Shown: piece after piece, positions 18,055 to 27,123 of the stretch
How the letters are laid out: the number at the start of each line of letters is the position of its first letter
How positions within the stretch are numbered: the first letter of the stretch is position 1
Origin: Eisenbergiella sp900555195
Lineage (GTDB): Bacteria; Bacillota; Clostridia; Lachnospirales; Lachnospiraceae
NCBI GenBank assembly: GCA_902492555.1
Contig: CABUMH010000001.1
Location: 1-64,000 of the forward strand
DNA: 64,000 nt
Reading direction: 5' to 3'
Translations under genes and position numbers: made by a program
Notes under the pieces: generated by a model
Seen by the model: only the letters and a program-made list of their open reading frames with translations
Databases searched by the model: none
What the model was told of the DNA's origin: nothing

Positions 18055-21000
18055 ATGGGCACAGTGCTTCAGGTTTACAGTCCAAAGGCATACAGGGAAT
18101 ACCTTCTTCCTGCGATCAATAATACAGAGACGGTTTTGGTCATCGAAAAGGCCTGTTTCCAGCTTCAGGAGGATGTACTTCTGAAGCTGGAGGTGGTGGA
18201 TGGCCTATGGCGTTTCCTTCCATCTGACGGCGTAAAGCTGAATGCAAAGGAGAAGGAAGATGACGGCGGCTTTCTGCGGGACGGCGCAGTATTTGAACTG
18301 GAGACGGAGGCGGATGCCCGGCTGACCCTGTTCGTGGAGGAGCAGGAAAGCTCGTTTGCCGTGTATGAAAAATATGTGTTTTCTCAGGCAAATCCTGTTA
18401 CCATCGGAACGAATGAAGAAAACATAATCAAATATGGCTTTCAGGATATTGTTTCGCGCAGGCATGCGGTCATCAGCAAAACCGGTTCGGCCGCCCAGAT
18501 CGAAGACTGCAGCAGCAATGGTGTGTTTGTGAATTACCGGAGGATTTCTGGAAAGGTCCGGCTGAATTTTGGGGACAGCATCCATATTTTTGGACTGAAT
18601 ATCGTATATCTGGGAGAAATTCTGGCAGTTCGCCATACGAAACAGCTTCGTCTGGATACGGACAGACTGAAGCCGTGTGTAAAAATTCCGGTGAGCCCGG
18701 CAGGAGGGGAGAGGAGAAAGGTGCTCTATCACCGTCCTCCCAGGCACCAGGAGAAACTGGAGACGGCTCCTGTGGAAATCGAAGCGCCGCCGGCCCCTAA
18801 AGCGGAACCCAACACGCCGCTTTTTATGCTGATCGGCCCTGCGATGACCATGGCGATTCCCATGCTGTTGGGAAGCGGAATATCCATTATCGGAAGCCGT
18901 ATGTCCGGCAGCGCCTCCAGCGCTTTCATGTATACTGGGCTGATCACTGCGGTGACTTCCGCGCTGATCGGTGTCTTCTGGGCGCTGACCAATGTCCGAT
19001 ATGCGAGGAAGACGGTAAGGAAAGAAGAATTGCACCGTCTTGACGCCTACAGCGGTTATCTGAAGAAGATGGACATGGAGATCCGGGAAAGGTATCAGCA
19101 TAACGCGCAGGCCTTACATGCGATGTATCCGGCGCCCACACAGCTCATGTCGGAGATGGGCGGTGCCCTTCAGCTGTGGACGCGCAACAGCAACCATGCG
19201 GACTTCCTGAATCATCGGTTGGGACTTGGGGACATCCCTTTCCAGGCGGAAATCAGGATCCCAAAGGAACGGTTTATGCTCTGGGAAGATTCCCTGGCGG
19301 ACAATCCCAGGTTGATTAAAGAGAATTATGCGGTGCTCCGGGAGGTTCCTGTGTGCGTGGATCTGAAAAATCACAGGCTGATCGGAGCCGTAGGCAAGCA
19401 GGGAGGGGCCAGAAGCGTTCTGTACAGCCTGATCGCGCAGCTCGCCCTGAACAACTGCTATACAGATGTGAAAATGGTTTTTCTGTATAATGAGGATCGA
19501 AGGGACGAGGCGGAATCATGGGAGTTCGCCAAATGGTTCCCTCATGTGTGGTCTGCTGACCGGAAAGTGCGTTTTGTTGCTGCGAACAAAGCGGAGGCCG
19601 GAGAGGTTCTCTATGAACTGGCGCGGATCCTTCGGGAACGCAAAGAGGAGAAGGGAATTTCCGACAGGGAACAGACATACAAGCCGCACTATATCGTATT
19701 CGTATCGGATCCGGGTCTGCTGGCGGACGAACCGGCGGCCAAATATCTTCTGGATGCAAAGGAATCCCTGGGAGTTACCTGCATTCTGATGGCGGAGCGG
19801 TGCGAGGAGCTTCCCAACGCCTGTGAATGGGTGATCGAGAAGGATGAGAATTTCTGCGGAATGTATGACGTGGCAGCCGGGGAAGAAGAACGGCAGAGGA
19901 TCGCCTTTGACCAGGTGGATCGTCCTTCTCTGGAGGCACTGGCCCGGAAGCTGAGCAATTATGAAGTAAATGAGACGGAAGCGGGAGGGGAAATCCCTTC
20001 CAGCTTATCTTTCCTGGATATGTACGGGGTGGATACCATACAGGGGCTGAATGTGCCGGAGCGGTGGAAGAAAAACAGAACCATTCATTCCATGCGGGCC
20101 CTGATCGGCCAGAAATCCGGCGGAGCGGACTGTTACCTGGATATCCATGAGAAATATCACGGCCCCCACGGCTTGGTGGCCGGCACCACCGGTTCGGGTA
20201 AGTCGGAGACGCTGCAGACCTATATCCTGTCTCTGGCGATTAACTATAGCCCGGATGATATCGGCTTTTTCCTGATTGACTATAAGGGCGGAGGCATGGG
20301 GAATCTTTTTACCAACCTTCCTCATATGCTGGGGCAGATTTCCAACCTGTCCGGAAATCAGGTGCGCCGCGCAATGGTTTCCATCAAAAGTGAAAACCGC
20401 AGAAGACAGAGGATATTTAACGACCATGGCGTGAACAACATCAATCTGTATACGGCCATGTATAAAAACGGCGAGGCATCCGTACCCGTTCCGCATCTGT
20501 TTATCATTATAGATGAGTTTGCAGAACTGAAGCGGGAGGAACCGGATTTCATGAAGGAACTGATCAGTGTGGCACAGGTGGGAAGAAGCCTTGGCGTACA
20601 TCTGATCCTGTCCACGCAGAAGCCGTCCGGCACTGTGGATGACAACATTTGGAGCAACTCCCGTTTCCGCCTGTGCCTGCGGGTGCAGGACAAGCAGGAC
20701 AGTATGGATATGCTGCATCGCCCGGATGCCGCATACCTGACGCAGGCGGGCAGGGGCTATCTGCAGGTCGGCAATGATGAACTGTTTGAATTGTTCCAGT
20801 CCGGCTGGAGCGGAGCGATCTATGACAGCAATGGAAATCAGCGCAGGGTGATTGCGATGATGCTGGATCATACGGGCAAGACGGCGCTGATCGGCAATCA
20901 TGCCAAGTTGTTGATTAAGGGAGAGGAGCGGCTTACCTGGATCACGCATCTGATGGAGCTGCTGCAGGAGCTGGATGGCCGGATAGAGGCGGTATTTGAC

Positions 21001-22986
21001 CGGCTGGAGGAAGAAAAGGCAGGGCTGGAGCGCAATGACTTCAACCGGAAACGCCTACAGAGCCTTCAGGAGCTGGCCGAAATGGCGGAGAGCAAAGGTT
21101 TCGATTCGATGAGAGAAAGGGCTGCTTTCTGTATCTCTTATGCTGCGGAGCGGGCGATCAGACTGCCGGAACTGAAAGAAAGGACCCAGTTGGACGCCAT
21201 TGTGGAATACCTGGCTCAGACTGCCGTCCAATGTGGATACGAGAAGGGGCAGATGCTCTGGCTTCCGGTTCTTCCCACCTCTCTTATCTGGGAGCAGATT
21301 GCTGGGAAAACGTTCGACGGCGGAAAGTGGCCGGAATACGGGAAACGTTGGGAATTGGCTGTACCGATCGGCCTGGTGGACGATCCGGTTCATCAAGCGC
21401 AGCTGCCGCTGTGGGTGAACTTTACGCAGGGAGGGCATCTTGCCATCTGCGGTATGGCTACGAGCGGAAAGAGCACATTCCTGCAGACCCTTGCCTATGC
21501 GCTTGTGAACAGTTATTCACCGGAATATGTGAACATTTATGCTATGGATTTCGGCAGCCATATGCTTTCCGCCTTTGAGGAAGAAGCGCACTTCGGCGGA
21601 ATCATGTATGAAAATGATTCGGATAAGCTGGGGAAATTCTTCTATCTCCTGGCTCAGATGCTGGAAGAGAGAAAGGCTGCATTTGGCGGAGGAAATTACA
21701 GTCAATATGTGATGACACACGGCCAGGAATATCCGGCTGTGGTGATTATGATCGATAATTATGCCAATTTCCGGGAAAAAACGGAGGATCGGTACAGCGA
21801 CCGGATCATCCGAATTGCCAGGGAAGGCGCGGGCTATGGTATCTATCTGGTGATTACTGCCGCGGGCTATGGCTCCATGGAAATCCCGGGACGTCTGGCA
21901 GATAATATCCGGACGGCTTTTTGTCTGGAAATGAACGACAAGCTTGCCTATGGAGACGTGCTGAAAACCTATCAGCTGACGACGCTGCCTGAGATCAATG
22001 TGAAGGGACGGGGATTGGCGATGGTGGACGGCAAGGCTCTGGAATTCCAGGCTGCCATCAGCCTGGAAGCGGAAGACGATTACCAGCGCAGCGAGAAGAT
22101 CCGGGCGGAAGCGCAGCGGATGGACTCTGTCTGGCAGGGAAGGCGGGCGAGACAGGTGCCCGTCATTCCGGAGAAGCCGGTATGGCAGGAATTGGAAAAG
22201 ACGGACGAATATCAGTCGTACATCCGGGGAGGACGGTATTTCCCGATCGGATACAACCGGGAGACTGCGGGAGTTTATGCGGTGGATCTGTGCTATCAGT
22301 TATGCTTCCTGATCTCCGGAAGGGCCAGAACGGGAAAGACCAATCTGTTGAAGGGAATGATCCGTACTGCCGGCGCCATGGGCGGAAAGGTTGCGGTATT
22401 TGATACAGCTTCCGGAGAACTGTTTGCGGCGGCCAAGGAAGCAGGGGCCCGATATCTTACTTCGAGAAAGGAACAGTTTGCGTTCTTTAGCGAGATGATA
22501 CCGGATCTGAAAGAACGGACACAGATAAAACAGCAGGGCAGGCGGGATGGCTGCTCAGAAGAAGAGATCTACGAACGGATGAAGGAAATGCAGAAATATT
22601 TCCTCATCATTGCGGATTTACCCAGCTTCGTCAGGGAGGCCTATGCGGCGGAGAAGCAGGTTGAATATCATGGTTTTGTGGAGATGCTCACCCAGAAGGG
22701 GGCTCTGCATAATATCTATTTCATCGCCGCGATGAACCCGGATGACCGGGAACAGACGGTGGGAAAAGCGATTTATGAGAACTTCGTGAAGGAGAAGAAG
22801 GGAATTCATCTGGGAGGAAATCTGGATAAACAGCGTTTCTTCGGATTCGATGATGTGCCTTATTCGGAAAGGGGCAAGGTGACAAAGGCAGGAAATGCGT
22901 TGGTGCCTGCCGATGAAGAGCATGGAACCGTCAGCGTGGTGATTCCTTTCGTGGCGAATCAGAAACAGGAGGAGACGGAGTGCTGA
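18055..22986 (+). CDS. essC: EssC-type FHA/FtsK-SpoIIIE ATPase of type VII secretion
   Basis: The T7SS motor, 1643 residues, membrane bound. An FHA domain lies near 105-185 (SRRHAVIS and SSNGVFVN phosphothreonine-binding motifs); the first 95 residues may be a second, degenerate one. Two membrane helices lie near 255-310. Three FtsK/SpoIIIE ATPase domains follow, with Walker A GTTGSGKSE (near 708), ATSGKSTF (near 1133) and RARTGKTN (near 1423). Walker B of the first is complete (LFIIIDEFAEL); in the second and third the DE pair is degenerate (MIDNYA, IIADLP), as usual in this family where the first domain does most of the work. Its FHA suggests recognition of a phosphoprotein made by the nearby kinases. 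Confidence 0.95.
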   Translation: MGTVLQVYSPKAYREYLLPAINNTETVLVIEKACFQLQEDVLLKLEVVDGLWRFLPSDGVKLNAKEKEDDGGFLRDGAVFELETEADARLTLFVEEQESSFAVYEKYVFSQANPVTIGTNEENIIKYGFQDIVSRRHAVISKTGSAAQIEDCSSNGVFVNYRRISGKVRLNFGDSIHIFGLNIVYLGEILAVRHTKQLRLDTDRLKPCVKIPVSPAGGERRKVLYHRPPRHQEKLETAPVEIEAPPAPKAEPNTPLFMLIGPAMTMAIPMLLGSGISIIGSRMSGSASSAFMYTGLITAVTSALIGVFWALTNVRYARKTVRKEELHRLDAYSGYLKKMDMEIRERYQHNAQALHAMYPAPTQLMSEMGGALQLWTRNSNHADFLNHRLGLGDIPFQAEIRIPKERFMLWEDSLADNPRLIKENYAVLREVPVCVDLKNHRLIGAVGKQGGARSVLYSLIAQLALNNCYTDVKMVFLYNEDRRDEAESWEFAKWFPHVWSADRKVRFVAANKAEAGEVLYELARILRERKEEKGISDREQTYKPHYIVFVSDPGLLADEPAAKYLLDAKESLGVTCILMAERCEELPNACEWVIEKDENFCGMYDVAAGEEERQRIAFDQVDRPSLEALARKLSNYEVNETEAGGEIPSSLSFLDMYGVDTIQGLNVPERWKKNRTIHSMRALIGQKSGGADCYLDIHEKYHGPHGLVAGTTGSGKSETLQTYILSLAINYSPDDIGFFLIDYKGGGMGNLFTNLPHMLGQISNLSGNQVRRAMVSIKSENRRRQRIFNDHGVNNINLYTAMYKNGEASVPVPHLFIIIDEFAELKREEPDFMKELISVAQVGRSLGVHLILSTQKPSGTVDDNIWSNSRFRLCLRVQDKQDSMDMLHRPDAAYLTQAGRGYLQVGNDELFELFQSGWSGAIYDSNGNQRRVIAMMLDHTGKTALIGNHAKLLIKGEERLTWITHLMELLQELDGRIEAVFDRLEEEKAGLERNDFNRKRLQSLQELAEMAESKGFDSMRERAAFCISYAAERAIRLPELKERTQLDAIVEYLAQTAVQCGYEKGQMLWLPVLPTSLIWEQIAGKTFDGGKWPEYGKRWELAVPIGLVDDPVHQAQLPLWVNFTQGGHLAICGMATSGKSTFLQTLAYALVNSYSPEYVNIYAMDFGSHMLSAFEEEAHFGGIMYENDSDKLGKFFYLLAQMLEERKAAFGGGNYSQYVMTHGQEYPAVVIMIDNYANFREKTEDRYSDRIIRIAREGAGYGIYLVITAAGYGSMEIPGRLADNIRTAFCLEMNDKLAYGDVLKTYQLTTLPEINVKGRGLAMVDGKALEFQAAISLEAEDDYQRSEKIRAEAQRMDSVWQGRRARQVPVIPEKPVWQELEKTDEYQSYIRGGRYFPIGYNRETAGVYAVDLCYQLCFLISGRARTGKTNLLKGMIRTAGAMGGKVAVFDTASGELFAAAKEAGARYLTSRKEQFAFFSEMIPDLKERTQIKQQGRRDGCSEEEIYERMKEMQKYFLIIADLPSFVREAYAAEKQVEYHGFVEMLTQKGALHNIYFIAAMNPDDREQTVGKAIYENFVKEKKGIHLGGNLDKQRFFGFDDVPYSERGKVTKAGNALVPADEEHGTVSVVIPFVANQKQEETEC

Positions 22987-23705
22987 CGTTTGTTTCTTTT
23001 TCTGCTATGCCTGAAGAAAATGGAATGGTGAAACAGGCCTTTTCCTCCGTGGCAGCGAAGCGGACGCAGGAGAGAGTGGAATATCATCTATATGAGAAGG
23101 CGGGAGAGGTCAAGCGTTATCTTGCACAGGAGCCTTTGGTGGATTTCCTTAACTATGATTTTGAACCGCAGGCCGCCCGCGCACTGCTCTCCCAGATCAG
23201 AAGCAGGTATGCCTCTGCCTTTCTGGTGCTGACGGCGGATCCGGCAACATCGCCTCTGGAATATCTGAAACCCGGATTGTCGCCGAACGGACTGATACTG
23301 CGGCCGGTAACGCCGCAGCAGCTGATGGATGTATGGACAGAGGCGGTGGAGATGTATCAGGAACGGATCCGGAGAGGAACAAGCCAGGAGGGATTCCGGC
23401 TCGAAGGAAGGGAAGGCAGCAGGCTGATCCCCTACGAACAGATTTTCTACTTTGAAGCGCGGGAAAAAAAGGTTTTTCTCCGCGTGCGCGGGGAGGAATA
23501 TCCCTGCTACGATACGCTGGAAGGCCTGCAGGAACAGGTGCCCGATGAATTCCTGCGATGCCACCGCGGATATCTGGTGAATATGGCGAAGGTGCGCCGG
23601 GCGCAATATACAGAAAATCTTCTTTGGCTGCCGGATGAGATCTGTATCCCCATGTCGAGAGGAGGAAAGAGGCTGGTGAAGGAGTATTATGAGCGGCAGG
23701 GATGA
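22980..23705 (+). CDS. LytTR regulator with a receiver-like N-terminal domain
   Basis: 241 residues, GTG start overlapping essC by seven bases, after AGGAGGAG. The C-terminal 100 residues are a LytTR DNA-binding domain (IFYFEAREKKVFLRVRGEEYPCYDTLEGL and FLRCHRGYLVNMAKV patterns). The N-terminal 125 residues have the length of a receiver but no acidic cluster at the start and no clear phospho-acceptor Asp, so it is probably not controlled by a histidine kinase. Position inside the secretion operon, translationally coupled to essC, suggests feedback control of the locus, perhaps sensed by protein contact. That role is inference. Confidence 0.8.
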   Translation: MLTFVSFSAMPEENGMVKQAFSSVAAKRTQERVEYHLYEKAGEVKRYLAQEPLVDFLNYDFEPQAARALLSQIRSRYASAFLVLTADPATSPLEYLKPGLSPNGLILRPVTPQQLMDVWTEAVEMYQERIRRGTSQEGFRLEGREGSRLIPYEQIFYFEAREKKVFLRVRGEEYPCYDTLEGLQEQVPDEFLRCHRGYLVNMAKVRRAQYTENLLWLPDEICIPMSRGGKRLVKEYYERQG

Positions 23706-24435
23706 AATCCTCTGTTTTAGCCGTGCGGAATACGCGTATCTGATGCAGGCCGGACGAGGCGGGAAGATATGGGGATTCGCGCCGCAGCAGGAGGAGCGGG
23801 CAGAACGGCCGGAACGGGTGAAGGCGTTTGTCCGTCTGACAGAAAGAGGCCTGATTCGGCTTGAGGAGAAGGGGCCTGTCCTTTCGGAAAAGGTGAGACG
23901 GATGTTAAGGACGCTGGAAAACGCAGGGCGGGCCTGCCTGGAGGAATATGCGTTTCCGGACGGCATGCGGATCAGACTTTCCTGTTGTCATCAGGAAACG
24001 GTTGTGGTCCAGGAACCGGCCAGAGGCGGCCAGGAAATCCGTATGTATGAGAGAACCTGTGAGGACTGGCAGAAGGAGACGGAAGAGCGGCTGAAGGAGA
24101 TCAAAAGCTTCGTATCGCAGCAGGGAGAGCGTCTGTTGGAGGAACTGGAAGCGATGCGCGAAGAAGAAGCGGCCTATGCAGAATTGCCAGCAAAGGAATG
24201 GGAACAGATGGACTGCCATATGCGGACGCTGCTGATGCGGCGGATGGAAGGAGAAACGCAGATTTTCCGGACGGATCGCATCTTTGACGGCCGATCTTCG
24301 CGCTACCTGGCAAGGATGCGGGAGAAAACCGGCATCTGTATCTATACGCAGGAAAGCGCATCGGAACTGGCCGGGGAATGGGCAGGCTGGATTGGCCGGA
24401 GCGGCGAGGAGGAAGGACAGGATGATTTTAGTTGA
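23689..24435 (+). CDS. Uncharacterised T7SS-locus protein
   Basis: 248 residues, overlapping the LytTR gene by 17 bases and the YukD gene by 14, so all three are translationally coupled. It starts MSGRDEILCFSRAEYAYLMQAG, has a beta-rich first half and a long charged helical middle (about 120-175, WQKETEERLKEIKSF), and has neither membrane segment nor signal peptide. I do not recognise the family. A cytoplasmic adaptor or chaperone for secreted substrates, such as EspG in actinobacterial T7SS, would fit its place and shape. I see no sequence motif to support that. Confidence 0.75.
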   Translation: MSGRDEILCFSRAEYAYLMQAGRGGKIWGFAPQQEERAERPERVKAFVRLTERGLIRLEEKGPVLSEKVRRMLRTLENAGRACLEEYAFPDGMRIRLSCCHQETVVVQEPARGGQEIRMYERTCEDWQKETEERLKEIKSFVSQQGERLLEELEAMREEEAAYAELPAKEWEQMDCHMRTLLMRRMEGETQIFRTDRIFDGRSSRYLARMREKTGICIYTQESASELAGEWAGWIGRSGEEEGQDDFS

Positions 24436-24670
24436 TTTGGAAGCGGCCTCCATGGGGAGGACTTATAATTTCCAGCTGGATGAACAGGTGAAAATCGCCA
24501 CGCTGATGGAAGAGATCACGGAGATGATCTGTCAGAAAGAACACTGCAGCCTGACCGGAGATCCTGAGCGGATGTGCCTGTGCTGCAAGGAAACACAGGT
24601 GATTCTGGATCGGGAAGCAACGCTGAAGGAATATGGGATCACCAACGGCATGAATCTGATCCTGCTGTAG
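24422..24670 (+). CDS. yukD: YukD/EsaB ubiquitin-like T7SS protein
   Basis: 82 residues with a beta-grasp pattern: MILVDLEAASMGRTYNFQLD, then a helix (ATLMEEITEMICQ), and the closing LKEYGITNGMNLILL typical of ubiquitin-like YukD. YukD/EsaB is a conserved small cytoplasmic component of Bacillota T7SS. The ATG at 24422 overlaps the preceding gene, with AGGAAGGACAGG upstream. Two Cys-rich turns (CSLTG, CLCC) in the middle are unusual for the family and could bind a metal, but two to four Cys alone do not prove that. Confidence 0.82.
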   Translation: MILVDLEAASMGRTYNFQLDEQVKIATLMEEITEMICQKEHCSLTGDPERMCLCCKETQVILDREATLKEYGITNGMNLILL

Positions 24671-24779
24671 GGGGAAGACGCCGGCAGCGTCCGTTCGTCG
24701 GCTTTCGGCAACCATTGGTCGGAAAAACCGGACAGGAAAGAAAAGAAGTGATAGGCTGTAGACACAGGAGGAGACAGGG

Positions 24780-25163
24780 ATGCTCGAGGTAAATCCAAGC
24801 CGTTTGGCGGCCTTTGAATCCGAACTGCATGCGCAGGGGAAACGGTTGATTGCAGGCTGTGAAGAACTTTCTCAGATTCGTTCCGCCCTGGCACAGATGA
24901 CGCAGATGGATCAGGCGATCGCAGCCATCCGCTCCTGTACCTCGCAGATGGAGGAGGAATATGGAAAGCTGATGCTCCTGGAACGGGCAGCAGAGCAGAT
25001 CGGCAGGATGTATTCAGACTGTGAGAATCGGGTGACGGATACATGTGAGCAGGAGAACAGCCGCTTGGGTTACGGTTGGGAAGCTGCAGCCGGAGACCTT
25101 CGTCCGGGACTGGTGGGGGGACAAAGCGGCAGAGAGCCGGAGGACTGGGAGCAGGTGCTTTGA
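24780..25163 (+). CDS. Helical WXG100-like protein lacking a WXG motif
   Basis: 127 residues, mostly two amphipathic helices (about 5-45 and 55-95) followed by a Gly-rich tail. It stands at the head of the WXG100 array and resembles those proteins in size and helix pattern (MLEVNPSRLAAFESELHAQG start). The turn that would hold WXG reads QMDQAIAA instead. The start follows GGAGGAGACAGGG. It may be a heterodimer partner or chaperone for a WXG100 protein, as LXG-associated helical proteins are. Family assignment is tentative. Confidence 0.65.
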   Translation: MLEVNPSRLAAFESELHAQGKRLIAGCEELSQIRSALAQMTQMDQAIAAIRSCTSQMEEEYGKLMLLERAAEQIGRMYSDCENRVTDTCEQENSRLGYGWEAAAGDLRPGLVGGQSGREPEDWEQVL

Positions 25164-25247
25164 AGGGGAAGGACACAGGGCGTGCGGCGATGAACGTATT
25201 CTGACAACCTGCAGAGAGTGGGGCGGAATACAGAAGGGAGCGAAGAG

Positions 25248-25553
25248 ATGAATACGGAAATAATTGAAGTGGAAACCCCTTCGTTGGAGGGCGAGGTAAA
25301 TGAACTGAAAACAGCGCTGGATAACATGAAAAAGCATGTGACGGAGGTATACGAGGGCGTACAGGAACTGGATGCCATGTGGGACGGGCCGGCGAATGAG
25401 GCGTTTGTCAAACAGTTCACGGATGATTATAACGCCTGCATGGAATTGTACGAGGAACTTGCGGAGCTTGTGGAATGCATGAGGTATGCGCGTGAAGAGT
25501 ACGACCGCTGCGAACAGTCTGTCGGTTCGCTGATTGATGGGATCACTATATAG
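25248..25553 (+). CDS. WXG100 family protein 1
   Basis: 101 residues forming a helix-turn-helix hairpin with the turn motif WDG near residue 46 and the export signal YDRCE (YxxxE) near the C terminus. WXG100 proteins are small T7SS substrates that dimerise and guide or regulate EssC. The start at 25248 follows GGGAGCGAAGAG; an in-frame ATG 30 bases upstream is less well placed. First of five in tandem. Confidence 0.87.
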   Translation: MNTEIIEVETPSLEGEVNELKTALDNMKKHVTEVYEGVQELDAMWDGPANEAFVKQFTDDYNACMELYEELAELVECMRYAREEYDRCEQSVGSLIDGITI

Positions 25554-25600
25554 CACAGATGGACGAAGAAGCCGCAGAGCGGCAGAAATGAGAGGATGAG

Positions 25601-25924
25601 ATGGACGCAGGACAGGTTACGATTAAGGTATCCCCGGAGACGCTTTTGGCAAAGGCGGAGGAACTGACGGGAGCGATTTCCCAGCTGGGCAGCGATTTTG
25701 AAACGGTGAAAGACGGAGTGACCAAAACCAGGGCCTATTGGAATGGCAAGGCTGCGGATGCTCACAGAAAGGCATTTGAATCCAGATATGAAGAGATGGA
25801 TGAGATGCTCAGACGTCTGAAAGAACATCCGGCTGACCTGGAACAGATCGCCGGCACCTACCTGAATGTGGAAAAAGAGGTAAATGAGCTGGCAGGAAAA
25901 CTGCCGGATGACATTATCATGTAG
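25601..25924 (+). CDS. WXG100 family protein 2
   Basis: 107 residues. The turn motif is WNG near residue 47 and the export motif is YLNVE. The start IKVSPETLLAKAEEL and the end LAGKLPDDIIM match the fifth member of the array (26661), so these two are a paralogous pair distinct from the other three. Likely secreted or EssC-binding dimer component. Confidence 0.87.
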   Translation: MDAGQVTIKVSPETLLAKAEELTGAISQLGSDFETVKDGVTKTRAYWNGKAADAHRKAFESRYEEMDEMLRRLKEHPADLEQIAGTYLNVEKEVNELAGKLPDDIIM

Positions 25925-25939
25925 GGGGTGAGAGGGAAG

Positions 25940-26254
25940 ATGGCGCAGACGAGTTGGGAGATCACCATGAACTTCAGAAGTGCGATCCGGCAGGCGGAAC
26001 GGCTGGAGTCGGTGGCCGAACAGATGAATAGTATGGCGCAGCAGCGATTTTCAGCTTCCATCCAGGAACTCTCCGTCGGATGGAAGGGGGAAAATGCGAA
26101 CGCATATCTGAGAAAATGCGAGTCGCTGAAGCAGAAAATCGGAGAGACAGCAAAACAATTGAGAGGGGTTGCGGCAGATATACGCAGCATCGCTCAGAGA
26201 ACATATGATGCCGAGATGGCCGCGCTCCGCATTGCGCAGGAGCGAAACTACTAG
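25940..26254 (+). CDS. WXG100 family protein 3
   Basis: 104 residues with turn motif WKG near residue 45 (LSVGWKGENANAYLRK). Unlike its neighbours it lacks an obvious YxxxD/E motif at the C terminus (TYDAEMAALRIAQERNY), so it may travel as the unsignalled partner of a heterodimer. I chose the ATG at 25940; an in-frame GTG at 25928 would add four residues. Confidence 0.83.
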   Translation: MAQTSWEITMNFRSAIRQAERLESVAEQMNSMAQQRFSASIQELSVGWKGENANAYLRKCESLKQKIGETAKQLRGVAADIRSIAQRTYDAEMAALRIAQERNY

Positions 26255-26285
26255 ATAAGCCAATCAATAAAAGGAGGAAAAGAAA

Positions 26286-26585
26286 ATGGCAGAATTTCAG
26301 GTAACAGCACAGCAGTTGAGAACAAAGGCGGGAGAACTTCGGGATATGAATTCGAAGCTTAAGGGCTATATCGAAGAGCTGGTGGAGAAGGAAGCAAACC
26401 TTGCCACCATGTGGGAAGGAGAAGCCCAGCAGGCATTCCGCAATGCGTTCCAGCAGGATAAAGGACAGATGGATAATTTCTATAATGCCATTGAACAGTA
26501 CGCTTCAGCATTAGAGGCCATTGCGGCTAAATATGAACAGGCCGAATCGACCAACTATAATACAGCATCTTCGCGCAGTTACTAA
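26286..26585 (+). CDS. WXG100 family protein 4
   Basis: 99 residues, the most canonical member of the array: MAEFQVTAQQLRTKAGEL opening, WEG turn near residue 43, and the export motif YEQAE near the C terminus. A very strong ribosome site (AAAGGAGGAAAAG) suggests high expression. This is the likeliest EsxA-like structural substrate. Confidence 0.9.
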   Translation: MAEFQVTAQQLRTKAGELRDMNSKLKGYIEELVEKEANLATMWEGEAQQAFRNAFQQDKGQMDNFYNAIEQYASALEAIAAKYEQAESTNYNTASSRSY

Positions 26586-26660
26586 AAGCAGCCTGAAAAC
26601 CGAAAGTCTGAAACAAAAAAAGCAAAGCACAGCTATAAAAGCGGCGGAAGGAGAAAAAAC

Positions 26661-26978
26661 ATGGACGGAATAATAAAGGTAACACCCGAGAAACTGATCA
26701 GCACAGCAGAAGAATTCAGCACGGTCGGCCAGAATGTGAATACGCTGACGCAGAGCATGACGGAGATGGTGAACGGCCTCAGCTCCACCTGGACAGGGGA
26801 AGCAGCCAATGCCTACAGGACGAAATTCAGCGGACTGCAGGATGATATCACTAAGCTGAATAATATGATTCAGGAGCATGCTGCAGATCTGACCGAGATG
26901 GGAGAAACCTATCAGCGCGCAGAGACAGCGAATGAAGAAGAACTGGCCAACAGCCTGCCTACTGATGTGATCCAGTAA
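26661..26978 (+). CDS. WXG100 family protein 5
   Basis: 105 residues, turn motif WTG near residue 48, export motif YQRAE. Close relative of the second WXG100 gene, sharing the IKVTPEKLISTAEE start and the LANSLPTDVIQ end. Strong ribosome site (GAAGGAG). Last of the five-gene array before the vWA/FHA gene. Confidence 0.88.
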   Translation: MDGIIKVTPEKLISTAEEFSTVGQNVNTLTQSMTEMVNGLSSTWTGEAANAYRTKFSGLQDDITKLNNMIQEHAADLTEMGETYQRAETANEEELANSLPTDVIQ

Positions 26979-27123
26979 GCATAAGAGGAAATATTTTTAC
27001 GAAACCAGAGAAAGAGAAAGGATGCCGGCATAAGGCGGCACCATTCTGAAGCAGCAGCGGGGCGTCGGGAGAAAAAACAGCCTGCCGGCGCCCCGGAGAA
27101 AGAGAAAGGCTGTCCTAGGACAA

